A stretch of 64,000 bases of DNA from Solilutibacter tolerans (lineage in GTDB: Bacteria; Pseudomonadota; Gammaproteobacteria; Xanthomonadales; Xanthomonadaceae). Both the position numbers and the translations under genes were made by a program. The notes beneath the pieces are model-generated. The model worked only from the letters and a program-made list of their open reading frames with translations, was not told the DNA's origin and did not search any database. This document shows, one piece after another, positions 56,818 to 64,000 of the stretch. Position 1 is the stretch's first letter. Each line of letters opens with the position of its first letter. The stretch covers positions 62,001 through 126,000 of the forward strand of contig NZ_FTLW01000001.1 in NCBI RefSeq assembly GCF_900155935.1, given 5' to 3'.

Positions 56818-57716
56818 AGATTTTGCTGCTGGGCGCCAACGGGCAAGTAGGCACGGAGTGCCGTCGTAGTTTGACGGGCCTTGGTGACCTTGTCTGCGCG
56901 ACGCGTGACGGGCGTCTTTCAAGCGGTGAAGTTTGCGAGCAAGCCGACTTCGAAGGCCCCGACAGCTTGTATGCACTGGTACGACGCATCGCGCCTGATG
57001 TGGTGGTGAATGCTGCTGCCTATACCGCAGTCGACAGGGCAGAGCAGGAGAGCGATGCCGCCTTTTTGGTGAATGCGAAAGGGCCGGAAACCATCGCACG
57101 TGCATGCGCTGAATTGGGCGCCTACCTCATCCACTATTCGACTGACTACGTATTCGATGAACAGGGTAATCGCCCTTATTTACCCGATGATCCGACCGCG
57201 CCACTTGGCGTCTACGGGGAAAGCAAATTGGCCGGTGAAGAAGCTGTTCGTGCTAGCGGGTGCGATTACGCCATTCTGCGCACGGCTTGGGTATATGCCG
57301 CACACGGCAAGAACTTTCTATTGACGATGTTGCGTTTGGCAAACGAGCGCGATGAGCTTCGTGTCGTGGGCGACCAGGTCGGCACGCCCACCCCGGCAGC
57401 ATTGATCGCTGATGCCACCGCTCGCATCGTGACATCGCGGAATAGACCCAGCGGCACCTGGCACCTGACGCCACATGGTCAAACCAGTTGGCATGGCTTT
57501 GCCGAAGCCATCATCGAGGGTGCGCACAGGCGTGGCTTGCTGGCCAAGCGCCCCATCGTCACGGCGATCAGTACAGCGGAGTTCCCGACGCCCGCTGCCC
57601 GGCCTGCATGGTCGGTGCTCGACAATGCCTCGCTTGAACGTGACTGGCACCTGACCTTGCCTGCCTGGCAAACAGGGCTTGACGAAGTGTTGGATGAGCT
57701 CGCCGCGGCGCCTTGA
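56814..57716 (+). CDS. rmlD: dTDP-4-dehydrorhamnose reductase
   Basis: Last step of dTDP-L-rhamnose synthesis. The 300-residue reductase has LLLGANGQVGTECRR, VVNAAAYTAVDRAEQESDAAF, the active-site STDYVFDEQG and YGESKLAGEEAV (YxxxK), and LRTAWVYAAHGKNFLLTML. It is coupled to rmlC; xanB follows 37 bp later. Confidence 0.97.
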   Translation: MKILLLGANGQVGTECRRSLTGLGDLVCATRDGRLSSGEVCEQADFEGPDSLYALVRRIAPDVVVNAAAYTAVDRAEQESDAAFLVNAKGPETIARACAELGAYLIHYSTDYVFDEQGNRPYLPDDPTAPLGVYGESKLAGEEAVRASGCDYAILRTAWVYAAHGKNFLLTMLRLANERDELRVVGDQVGTPTPAALIADATARIVTSRNRPSGTWHLTPHGQTSWHGFAEAIIEGAHRRGLLAKRPIVTAISTAEFPTPAARPAWSVLDNASLERDWHLTLPAWQTGLDEVLDELAAAP

Positions 57717-57753
57717 AGTAGCCTAGGCGGTAATCCAAGGCCGAGGTAGGCAG

Positions 57754-59166
57754 ATGCTTCATCCCGTGATCCTGAGCGGCGGCAGCGGCACACGCTTGTG
57801 GCCGCGCTCGCGCAGCAACACCCCCAAGCAATTCCTGCCGTTGGTGGGGGATGAGACACTCTTGCAGGCGACGGCATTGCGCGTGAAAGCCATGCAGGAC
57901 GTCGCGCCGGTGATCACGGTGTGCGCCGAAGACCATCGCTTCATGGTCGGTGAGCAGTTGCAGGCCATCGGCATGCCAAGCGGCGGCATCCTGCTGGAGC
58001 CCGCCGCACGCAATACGGCGCCCGCCATCGCGCTGGCGGCATTGCACGTGCAGCAGCAAGACGCCCAAGGTGTGATGCTGGTGCTCCCCGCCGACCACCT
58101 CATCCGTGATGAACCGGCCTTCCGGGACGCGGTAATGGCGGGCTTGGCGCAAGCCCATGCAGGCGCCCTGGTGACGTTCGGCATCAAACCCGATGCGCCG
58201 GTGACCGGCTATGGCTACATCCGCATCGGCCAACCGCTGGATGCACGCGTTCATGCGATCGGTGCGTTCGTCGAGAAGCCCGACGTTGAGCGTGCCCGTA
58301 CCTACCTCGACAGTGGCGAGTACCTGTGGAACTCCGGCATGTTCCTGTTTCGAGCCGATGCGTATCTGGAAGCATTGAAAAAACATGCGCCGGCGATTCT
58401 GGTGGCCGCACGTGCAGCCTACGACGCTGCAACCGGCGATCTGGACTTCATTCGCGTCGATGCCGATGCGTTCGCTACAAGCCCAAGCGACTCCATCGAT
58501 TACGCCGTGATGGAGCGTGCGACGAATGCCGCGGTCGTCCCGGTCGATTGCGGTTGGAGCGATGTCGGCTCGTGGTCCTCGTTGTGGGAAGTGGCCGACC
58601 GCGATGTCGATGGCAACGTGCAATTGGGCGACACCCTCGCGATCGACACCGGCGACAGTTACTTGCAGGCCGCCGATGACCGCCTGGTTGCCGCGCTCGG
58701 CGTGCGTGACCTCATCGTCGTCGATACCGCCGATGCGGTGTTGGTTGCACATCGTGATCGCGTGCAGGACGTGAAGATGTTGGTGGATCGGCTGAAGGCG
58801 GAAGGGCGCACCGAGCATCTTCACCATCGCAAGGTGTATCGCCCGTGGGGCAGCTACGACTCGCTGGCCGTTGGGCCGGGTTTCCAGGTCAAGCGCATCG
58901 TCGTGAAACCCGGCGCAGCGCTCAGCCTGCAACGGCACCAGCGACGCGCCGAACACTGGATCGTGGTGTCCGGCACGGCTGAAGTGACCTGCAACGACAA
59001 GGTGTTCGATCTCGGTGCGAACCAGAGCACCTACATTCCGCTAGGCAGCAAGCATCGCTTGCGCAACACCACCGATCAACCGGTGGAGTTGATCGAAGTG
59101 CAGTCCGGCGATTATCTGGGTGAGGACGACATTGAACGCTTTGACGATGTCTATGGCCGTACCTGA
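57754..59166 (+). CDS. xanB: Mannose-1-phosphate guanylyltransferase / mannose-6-phosphate isomerase
   Basis: Bifunctional type II enzyme making GDP-mannose for LPS and exopolysaccharide. The 470-residue protein has an N-terminal nucleotidyltransferase (VILSGGSGTRLWPRSRSNTPKQFLPL; VLPADHLI; FVEKPD; PVDCGWSDVGSWSSLWEV) and a C-terminal cupin isomerase domain from about residue 355 (VYRPWGSYDSLAVGPGFQVKR; PGAALSLQRHQRRAEHWIVVSGTAEV; IPLGSKHRLRN). Length and layout equal Xanthomonas XanB. Confidence 0.96.
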   Translation: MLHPVILSGGSGTRLWPRSRSNTPKQFLPLVGDETLLQATALRVKAMQDVAPVITVCAEDHRFMVGEQLQAIGMPSGGILLEPAARNTAPAIALAALHVQQQDAQGVMLVLPADHLIRDEPAFRDAVMAGLAQAHAGALVTFGIKPDAPVTGYGYIRIGQPLDARVHAIGAFVEKPDVERARTYLDSGEYLWNSGMFLFRADAYLEALKKHAPAILVAARAAYDAATGDLDFIRVDADAFATSPSDSIDYAVMERATNAAVVPVDCGWSDVGSWSSLWEVADRDVDGNVQLGDTLAIDTGDSYLQAADDRLVAALGVRDLIVVDTADAVLVAHRDRVQDVKMLVDRLKAEGRTEHLHHRKVYRPWGSYDSLAVGPGFQVKRIVVKPGAALSLQRHQRRAEHWIVVSGTAEVTCNDKVFDLGANQSTYIPLGSKHRLRNTTDQPVELIEVQSGDYLGEDDIERFDDVYGRT

Positions 59167-59259
59167 TCACGACACGTAGCCCTGTACCTTTGGCCAATAC
59201 GACGGGCCATCGATGCCCGGCGCGTTAAACTAGGGACATGTCCACCCAGGGTGTGTCCA

Positions 59260-59970
59260 ATGAGTCAATCCAAGCTCCAGCCTGATGCGCGCACTGCGCT
59301 TGATGGCATCGTCGCCGATGGCCAGACGCTCGCCGTCGGTGGTTTCGGTCTGTGCGGCATCCCCGAAGCGTTGATCACTGCGCTGCGCGATTCCGGCGTC
59401 AAGGGTCTCACCGCGATCTCCAACAACGCGGGGGTCGATGGTTTCGGCTTGGGCCAGCTGTTGGCTACGCGCCAGATCAAGAAGATGATTTCGTCCTACG
59501 TGGGCGAGAACAAGGAGTTCGAGCGCCAATACCTCGGCGGCGAACTGGAGCTGGAGTTCAACCCGCAGGGCACGCTGGCCGAGCGCCTGCGCGCTGGCGG
59601 TGCCGGCATCCCGGCATTCTTCACCGCGACCGGCTACGGCACGATCGTGGCCGATGGCAAGGAGACCCGCGAAATCGACGGTCGCTGGTATGTACTGGAA
59701 ACCGCTCTCAAGGCCGATGTCGCGCTAGTCAAGGCATGGAAGGCCGACAAGGCCGGCAACCTGGTGTTCCGCAAGACCGCGCGCAACTTCAACCCAGCTT
59801 GCGCGATGGCCGGCAAGGTGTGCATCGCGGAAGTGGAAGAGTTGGTCGAGATCGGCGACATCGACCCGGATCACGTCCATCTGCCGGGTATTTATGTCGA
59901 TCGCATGGTGGTGAATGCCAATCCTGAGAAACGTATCGAGCAGCGCACCGTGCGGACGGAGGGCAACTGA
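59260..59970 (+). CDS. scoA: 3-oxoacid CoA-transferase, subunit A
   Basis: Moves CoA from succinyl-CoA to a 3-oxoacid such as acetoacetate. The 236-residue protein has [14 protein letters not shown] and the [17 protein letters not shown] block; [11 protein letters not shown] is near the centre. The ATG at 59260 replaces an upstream TTG-type opening. Subunit B follows with 1 bp spacing. In xanthomonads this pair is attached to the LPS cluster (names lpsI/lpsJ). It could also process acetoacetate from fumarylacetoacetase. Confidence 0.93.
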   Translation: MSQSKLQPDARTALDGIVADGQTLAVGGFGLCGIPEALITALRDSGVKGLTAISNNAGVDGFGLGQLLATRQIKKMISSYVGENKEFERQYLGGELELEFNPQGTLAERLRAGGAGIPAFFTATGYGTIVADGKETREIDGRWYVLETALKADVALVKAWKADKAGNLVFRKTARNFNPACAMAGKVCIAEVEELVEIGDIDPDHVHLPGIYVDRMVVNANPEKRIEQRTVRTEGN

Positions 59971-59971
59971 C

Positions 59972-60598
59972 ATGGCATGGAATCGCGATGAAATGGCGCA
60001 ACGCGCCGCACAAGAATTGACGGACGGCGCTTATGTGAACCTCGGCATCGGTTTGCCGACCTTGGTGGCCAATTACATTCCCGAGGGGATGGACGTGTGG
60101 TTGCAGAGCGAGAACGGCTTGCTCGGCATCGGCCCGTTCCCGACCGATGACGAAGTGGATGCAGACCTCATCAACGCCGGCAAGCAGACCGTGACGGCGG
60201 TGCCAGGTGCGAGTTTCTTCGGTAGCCACGACTCCTTCGCGATGATTCGCGGCGGCCACATCGACCTCGCCATCCTTGGCGCGATGGAAGTCACCGACAA
60301 GGGTGACCTGGCCAACTGGATGGTGCCCGGCAAGATGGTGAAGGGCATGGGCGGCGCGATGGATCTGGTCGCGGGCGTCAAGCGTGTCGTGGTGTTGATG
60401 GAGCACACCACCAAGAGCGGCTCGTCGAAGATCCTGCCCGAATGCACCTTGCCGCTAACAGGTTTGGGCGTGGTCAATCGCATCATCACCGAGCTGGGCG
60501 TGTTCGATGTCACGCCGGATGGTTTGAAGACGGTCGAGTTGGCGCCGGGCGTCAGCGCGGAGGAGGCCAAGGAAAAAACAGGCGTGCCGCTGCACTGA
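59972..60598 (+). CDS. scoB: 3-oxoacid CoA-transferase, subunit B
   Basis: Catalytic subunit, 208 residues, beginning [16 protein letters not shown]. The catalytic Glu lies in [42 protein letters not shown] is the second signature. Start follows the scoA stop at once. A bidirectional terminator follows. Confidence 0.94.
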   Translation: MAWNRDEMAQRAAQELTDGAYVNLGIGLPTLVANYIPEGMDVWLQSENGLLGIGPFPTDDEVDADLINAGKQTVTAVPGASFFGSHDSFAMIRGGHIDLAILGAMEVTDKGDLANWMVPGKMVKGMGGAMDLVAGVKRVVVLMEHTTKSGSSKILPECTLPLTGLGVVNRIITELGVFDVTPDGLKTVELAPGVSAEEAKEKTGVPLH

Positions 60599-60619
60599 CC
60601 AAAGCGGCATCGCCCAAGA

Positions 60620-60648
60620 AAAACGCCGCCCCAATGGGCGGCGTTTTC
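60620..60648. terminator. Bidirectional terminator between scoB and the convergent glycosyltransferase
   Basis: AAAACGCCGCCC pairs perfectly with GGGCGGCGTTTT around a CAAT loop. A run on one side and T run on the other allow it to act in both directions. Confidence 0.93.
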
Positions 60649-60661
60649 GTGCGCCATGGGA

Positions 60662-61900
60662 CTAAGGGCGGCGGGGCAATGCGCCCACTAAAGTCTCTGC
60701 AGCTATCTCCCGCGAAAAATGCTTGCGGATATTGTTCTTGCCAGCGTCAGCGAGTTTTTGCCACAGCACCGCATCGGAATGAAGCCTGAGTACGGCTTCC
60801 GCAAAGTCGGCGGCGTTATCGGCAATGAGTGCGTCTTCTCGATCGGTCATGGACATGCCTTCTGCCGCAATCGATGTCATGACGACGGGTAGGCCGTGGC
60901 TCATCGCCAGGTTCACCTTGCCCTTGACCCCCGCGCCGTACCGCAAAGGGGCAACCGAAATCCGACATGTCTCGAGGAGTGGAGTCAGGTCAGGCAGTTG
61001 CCCATGTATTCGGACGCCATCGAACCGTGAAAGTTCGTCGCGTTGCGCGGCCGATATTGCGCCGACAATGTGCAGCGTCATGTCAGGCACTTGCGAGCGG
61101 ATGCTCGGAAGCACCTCATGGCAGAACCACTGCATGGCATCCAGATTGGGCGAATGCGCCATTCCGCCGACGAACAACAGGTCGCGACGTGAAGTGAAGC
61201 CCGATGTGGCTTCGGTGACAACGTGGATATTGGAAAGAACCCGGACATCGGCGGTTGGGACTGCTTTCGTCAGTAACTCACGTTCAACCTCACTGACGAC
61301 GAGGGTGATATCCGCATCCCGTATCGCTTGAAGTTCTTGTCCCTTGATCGCTTGAAGTTGTGTTGAAGACGGTGCGCTGAGAACGCCTAGCTCGGCTTCG
61401 CGCGTGAGGCGTACGTAGTGGAGATCGACGGTGTCGAAGAGCACGCGGGCGTTTGGCTGCATTGCGCGAATCAGCGGCATGTGGGCATTTGCCACATGGA
61501 AGCGACAAAGCAGTGCAGCTACAGGCTGCCGCCCAGCAAGCCACGACACGAGGTCAGGCTGGCCGTGCACCCCGATGAGTTCAATGTCGAGGTGATGGGC
61601 AAGTGCGATGTCTTTGTCGTGCGCCATTCCATCATGCGGCATGAAGCCGACGGCATATCCTTGGGCGGACAGGATCCGCAGGATTTCAACCATTCGTACA
61701 GAGCCGGAGTCGCGCTCCGGATCCGGCACGCCTTCGTCGATGACCAGCAACCACTCGTTATTGCGGTTTGTGGATGCAGGCGCGCGAAAGCCTTGCATCC
61801 AGCGCTGCATCAGAGCATGCAATCCGCCAGCGTGCTTGCTGCGGCGACTTGTGGAAATTGCGTGCCGTAGTCGGCGCAAACGCCACGCTGCGGCTTTCAT
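60662..61900 (-). CDS. GT4-type glycosyltransferase
   Basis: A 412-residue predicted glycosyltransferase with GT-B fold. The N-terminal part has WLLVIDEGVPDPERDSGSVRM and VLFDTVDLHYVR; the C-terminal donor domain has LLFVGGMAHSPNLDAMQWF, LHIVGAI and SVAPLRYGAGVKGKVNLAMSHGLPVVMTSIAAEGM (the conserved E is replaced by the K-x-N/A-M-x-x-G-L-P-V-V block). It begins 2 bp after the ETF-QO stop, so it is in the same transcript. Sugar and acceptor unknown; LPS neighbourhood suggests cell-surface glycan. Confidence 0.88.
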   Translation of the reverse strand: MKAAAWRLRRLRHAISTSRRSKHAGGLHALMQRWMQGFRAPASTNRNNEWLLVIDEGVPDPERDSGSVRMVEILRILSAQGYAVGFMPHDGMAHDKDIALAHHLDIELIGVHGQPDLVSWLAGRQPVAALLCRFHVANAHMPLIRAMQPNARVLFDTVDLHYVRLTREAELGVLSAPSSTQLQAIKGQELQAIRDADITLVVSEVERELLTKAVPTADVRVLSNIHVVTEATSGFTSRRDLLFVGGMAHSPNLDAMQWFCHEVLPSIRSQVPDMTLHIVGAISAAQRDELSRFDGVRIHGQLPDLTPLLETCRISVAPLRYGAGVKGKVNLAMSHGLPVVMTSIAAEGMSMTDREDALIADNAADFAEAVLRLHSDAVLWQKLADAGKNNIRKHFSREIAAETLVGALPRRP

Positions 61901-61902
61901 CG

Positions 61903-63531
61903 TCACAGATTCTGGTAATTCGGCCCCGAACCACCCTCCGGCGTCACCCAGTTGATGATCTGGTACGGGTCCTTGATGTCGCAGGTCTTGCAGTGCACGC
62001 AGTTGGCCGAGTTGATCTGCAGGCGCTTGCCATGCAGTTTGGAAGCGTCTTCCACCATCTCGTACACGGCCGCCGGGCAGAAGCGTGTGCAGGGGTTGTC
62101 GTACTCCTCGACGCACGTGGTTGCGCACACATCCGTGTCCATGACCTTGAGATGGATCGGCTGATCCTCGTCATGCGAGGTCGATGCGTAGAACACGCCC
62201 TGCAGGCGATCGCGTGGGGCGAGCGTTCGTTGCACGTAATCACGCTCGGGTTCCGCCGTGCCCAGACGGTCGAGTGACTTGTAATCCGCGCTTTGCTTGA
62301 GTGTCCACGGCGACAGGCCGCCGGTGACGGTTTCCCATGCGGCGTTGGCCATGCCGATCCACAGGCCCTTCTTGAAGCCGGGCTTGATGTTGCGGACCTT
62401 GCGCAGTTCGGCCATCACGTCGGAGCCGCGCAGCTTGGCATCGAAACCTTCCGGCGCAAGTTGCGAGGCCACCAGGTGTTCCGCCGCCATCATTCCGGAC
62501 TTGATTGCTTGATGTGTCCCTTTGACCTTGGGCACGTTAAGCAGGCCTGCGCCATCTCCGATCAACAGTGCGCCCGGCATCTCGACCTTGGGCAGCGATT
62601 GCCAACCACCAGTGACGATGGCGCGCGCGCCGGCAGAGACGATGCTGCCGCCTTCCAGCAGCGGCGCGATCAGCGGGTGCGCCTTCCATTGCTGGAATGC
62701 TTCCCACGGCTTGTATTCGGGGTCGTGGTAGTCGAGGCCACTGACATAACCGATCGCCACCCGGCCACCTTCCAGGTGATAGATGAAGCTGCCGCCGTAG
62801 GTGTGGTTGTCGGCCGGCCAGCCCAGCGTGTGCACGATCTTGCCGGGGGTCACGCGGTCTTCCGGCACTTGCCAGAGTTCCTTGATGCCGATGGAGTAGC
62901 TCTGCGGGTCCGAGTCTGCATCCAGCCCAAAGCGCTTCACCAATTGCTTGGTCAGCGAGCCGCGCGCGCCTTCTGCCAACACCGTGACCTTGGCGTGGAT
63001 GTCGATGCCGGGTGTGTAGCTCGGCTTGTGCTCGCCATCCTTCGCGATGCCCATGTCACCGATGCGCACGCCGATCACCTTGCCGCTGTCGTCGTGCAGG
63101 GTTTCCGCGGCGGCAAAGCCGGGGAACACTTCGACGCCCAGGGCTTCGGCCTGCGGCGCCAGCCACGCGCACAGCGCACCGAGCGAGACGATGAAGTTGC
63201 CGGTGTTGTGCATGCCGGGCGGCAGGGGCAGTTTGCGTTGGCCGGTCTTGGACAGCATCCAGAATTCGTCTTCTTTCGCCGGCACGCAAATCGGCGGCGG
63301 GTTGTCGCGCCAACCGGGCAAGAGTGCGTCGAGCGGCTGCGGTTCGATGACCGCGCCGGACAGGATATGCGCGCCCACGGTTGCGCCTTTCTCGATCACG
63401 CAGACCGAGGTTTCCGGGCTCAGTTGCTTGAGGCGGATGGCGAAGGACAGGCCGGCCGGGCCTGCGCCCACGACGACTACGTCGTATTCCATGACGTCGC
63501 GTTCGATTTCGGGCGGGCTGTTCTCGTTCAT
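61903..63531 (-). CDS. Electron transfer flavoprotein-ubiquinone oxidoreductase
   Basis: Membrane-attached FAD and 4Fe-4S enzyme passing electrons from ETF to ubiquinone. The 542-residue protein begins MNENSPPEIERDVMEYDVVVVGAGPAGLSFAIRLK (FAD site). IGIKELWQVP and YGGSFIYHLEGGRVAIGYVSGLDY are typical. The cluster Cys residues are in CTRFCPAAVYE and NCVHCKTCDIKDPYQIINW. Start at ATG 63531; the longer opening overlaps the divergent AlkB gene. It serves the etfBA pair at 52.5-54.2 kb. Confidence 0.96.
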   Translation of the reverse strand: MNENSPPEIERDVMEYDVVVVGAGPAGLSFAIRLKQLSPETSVCVIEKGATVGAHILSGAVIEPQPLDALLPGWRDNPPPICVPAKEDEFWMLSKTGQRKLPLPPGMHNTGNFIVSLGALCAWLAPQAEALGVEVFPGFAAAETLHDDSGKVIGVRIGDMGIAKDGEHKPSYTPGIDIHAKVTVLAEGARGSLTKQLVKRFGLDADSDPQSYSIGIKELWQVPEDRVTPGKIVHTLGWPADNHTYGGSFIYHLEGGRVAIGYVSGLDYHDPEYKPWEAFQQWKAHPLIAPLLEGGSIVSAGARAIVTGGWQSLPKVEMPGALLIGDGAGLLNVPKVKGTHQAIKSGMMAAEHLVASQLAPEGFDAKLRGSDVMAELRKVRNIKPGFKKGLWIGMANAAWETVTGGLSPWTLKQSADYKSLDRLGTAEPERDYVQRTLAPRDRLQGVFYASTSHDEDQPIHLKVMDTDVCATTCVEEYDNPCTRFCPAAVYEMVEDASKLHGKRLQINSANCVHCKTCDIKDPYQIINWVTPEGGSGPNYQNL

Positions 63532-63600
63532 CTTGGCTCCTGTGGCTGCCGCTGATTGTCCGGGTTTGCGGCGGGGGCGGCAAATCCGCAGGATGCGGGG

Positions 63601-64000
63601 ATGGACCTGTTCGCCGCATCCACGACGATCCCCGGCATCGACCATCGCCCGGGCTGGCTGTCTTGGGAGGAGGCCGATGCGTTGTTCAACGGTTTGCGCG
63701 ACACCGTCGAGTGGGAGGTGCATCGCATCCGTATGTTCGGGCGGATGGTGGATTCACCGCGACTATCCTGCTGGCTGGGGGATGAGGATGCCGTGTATCG
63801 ATACTCGGGCACGATCTTTGAACCGCGACCATGGCCGACGATGCTGGATAGCCTGAGAGCCCGCCTCGCCGCCGAGTGTGGCAGGCCGTTCAACAGCGTA
63901 CTGGCCAACTTGTATCGTGATGGCCGCGATGCGATGGGTTGGCATCGCGATGACGAGCCGGAGTTGGGCGATGCGCCATTGATTGCATCGTTGAGTCTGG
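63601..64000 (+). CDS. AlkB-like 2OG-Fe(II) dioxygenase, 3' end beyond window
   Basis: 133 codons are present and the frame is open at the edge. Beginning MDLFAASTTIPGIDHRPGW, it has FNSVLANLYRDGRDAMGWHRDDEPELG, where His-x-Asp (WHRDDE) gives two of the iron ligands; the block matches the AlkB family of nucleic-acid demethylases (AlkB2/ALKBH type, with the N-x-Y-x-D-G substrate loop). The distal His and Arg lie outside the window. It is divergent from ETF-QO with 69 bp between. Confidence 0.85.
   Translation, partial: MDLFAASTTIPGIDHRPGWLSWEEADALFNGLRDTVEWEVHRIRMFGRMVDSPRLSCWLGDEDAVYRYSGTIFEPRPWPTMLDSLRARLAAECGRPFNSVLANLYRDGRDAMGWHRDDEPELGDAPLIASLSL

Noticed and set aside
62293-63555. 420-codon plus-strand open frame opposite ETF-QO
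   Set aside because: Shadow of ETF-QO, whose FAD and iron-sulphur motifs prove the minus-strand frame.

Overview
This is a 64 kb chromosomal segment of a GC-rich gammaproteobacterium, most likely Lysobacteraceae/Xanthomonadaceae (Lysobacter, Thermomonas or Pseudoxanthomonas-like). The evidence is a Clp-type CRP homologue divergent from speD, the etfBA-rmlBACD-xanB-CoA-transferase block that borders the LPS locus in xanthomonads, a tryptophan 2,3-dioxygenase with His55/His240 placed as in Xanthomonas, and the coq7-rplM-rpsI neighbourhood. No rRNA, prophage or CRISPR was seen. There is one tRNA (Gln, CTG) and one IS3-family element.

Layout. 1-3.5 kb: a 2-oxoacid dehydrogenase operon (E1a-E1b-E2, minus strand; E2 runs off the left edge). 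3.6-11.4 kb: tryptophan dioxygenase, a POT peptide transporter, a Tat-exported Gfo/Idh/MocA (GH109-like) protein, then a MarR regulator divergent from hppD-hmgA, and a lipoprotein. 11.4-18.1 kb: an unknown protein and a complete Mrp Na+/H+ antiporter operon with fused A/B subunits. 18.2-23.3 kb: DMT transporter, Mpo1-like protein, unknown protein, purC, J-domain protein, rpe and a YegS-like lipid kinase.

23.3-34.8 kb: a tryptophan operon with a previously unlisted 45-codon leader ORF (Trp-Arg-Trp-Trp) in front of trpE. Between trpD and trpC sits a full cyanophycin cycle: isoaspartyl dipeptidase, cyanophycinase, cyanophycin synthetase and a second synthetase-like Mur ligase. An HAD phosphatase overlaps the end of trpC.

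34.8-42.6 kb: GNAT protein, clp, speD, coq7, rplM-rpsI, tRNA-Gln, a 2OG-Fe(II) dioxygenase, the rest of tyrosine catabolism (fah-maiA, about 30 kb from hppD-hmgA) and pilU.

42.7-52.4 kb: an O-antigen region, visibly more AT-rich than its flanks at the left end. It has Wzm/Wzt with a carbohydrate-binding C-terminus, then a 1327-residue protein joining a pyruvyltransferase domain, a repeat-built coiled coil, a GT4 and a GT2 domain. Its pyruvyltransferase motif is written as twelve consecutive G, and wzt carries a G8 run at its domain hinge, so both look able to phase-vary. An IS407-group-like element with 4-bp target duplication has left an orphan gene fragment. wecB closes the region.

52.5-64 kb: etfBA, rmlBACD, xanB, a two-subunit 3-oxoacid CoA-transferase, a GT4 glycosyltransferase, ETF-ubiquinone oxidoreductase and the start of an AlkB-like gene that leaves the window. 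The best candidates for something new are the trp leader, the cyanophycin genes inside the trp operon, and the coiled-coil pyruvyltransferase/glycosyltransferase fusion with its homopolymer tracts.
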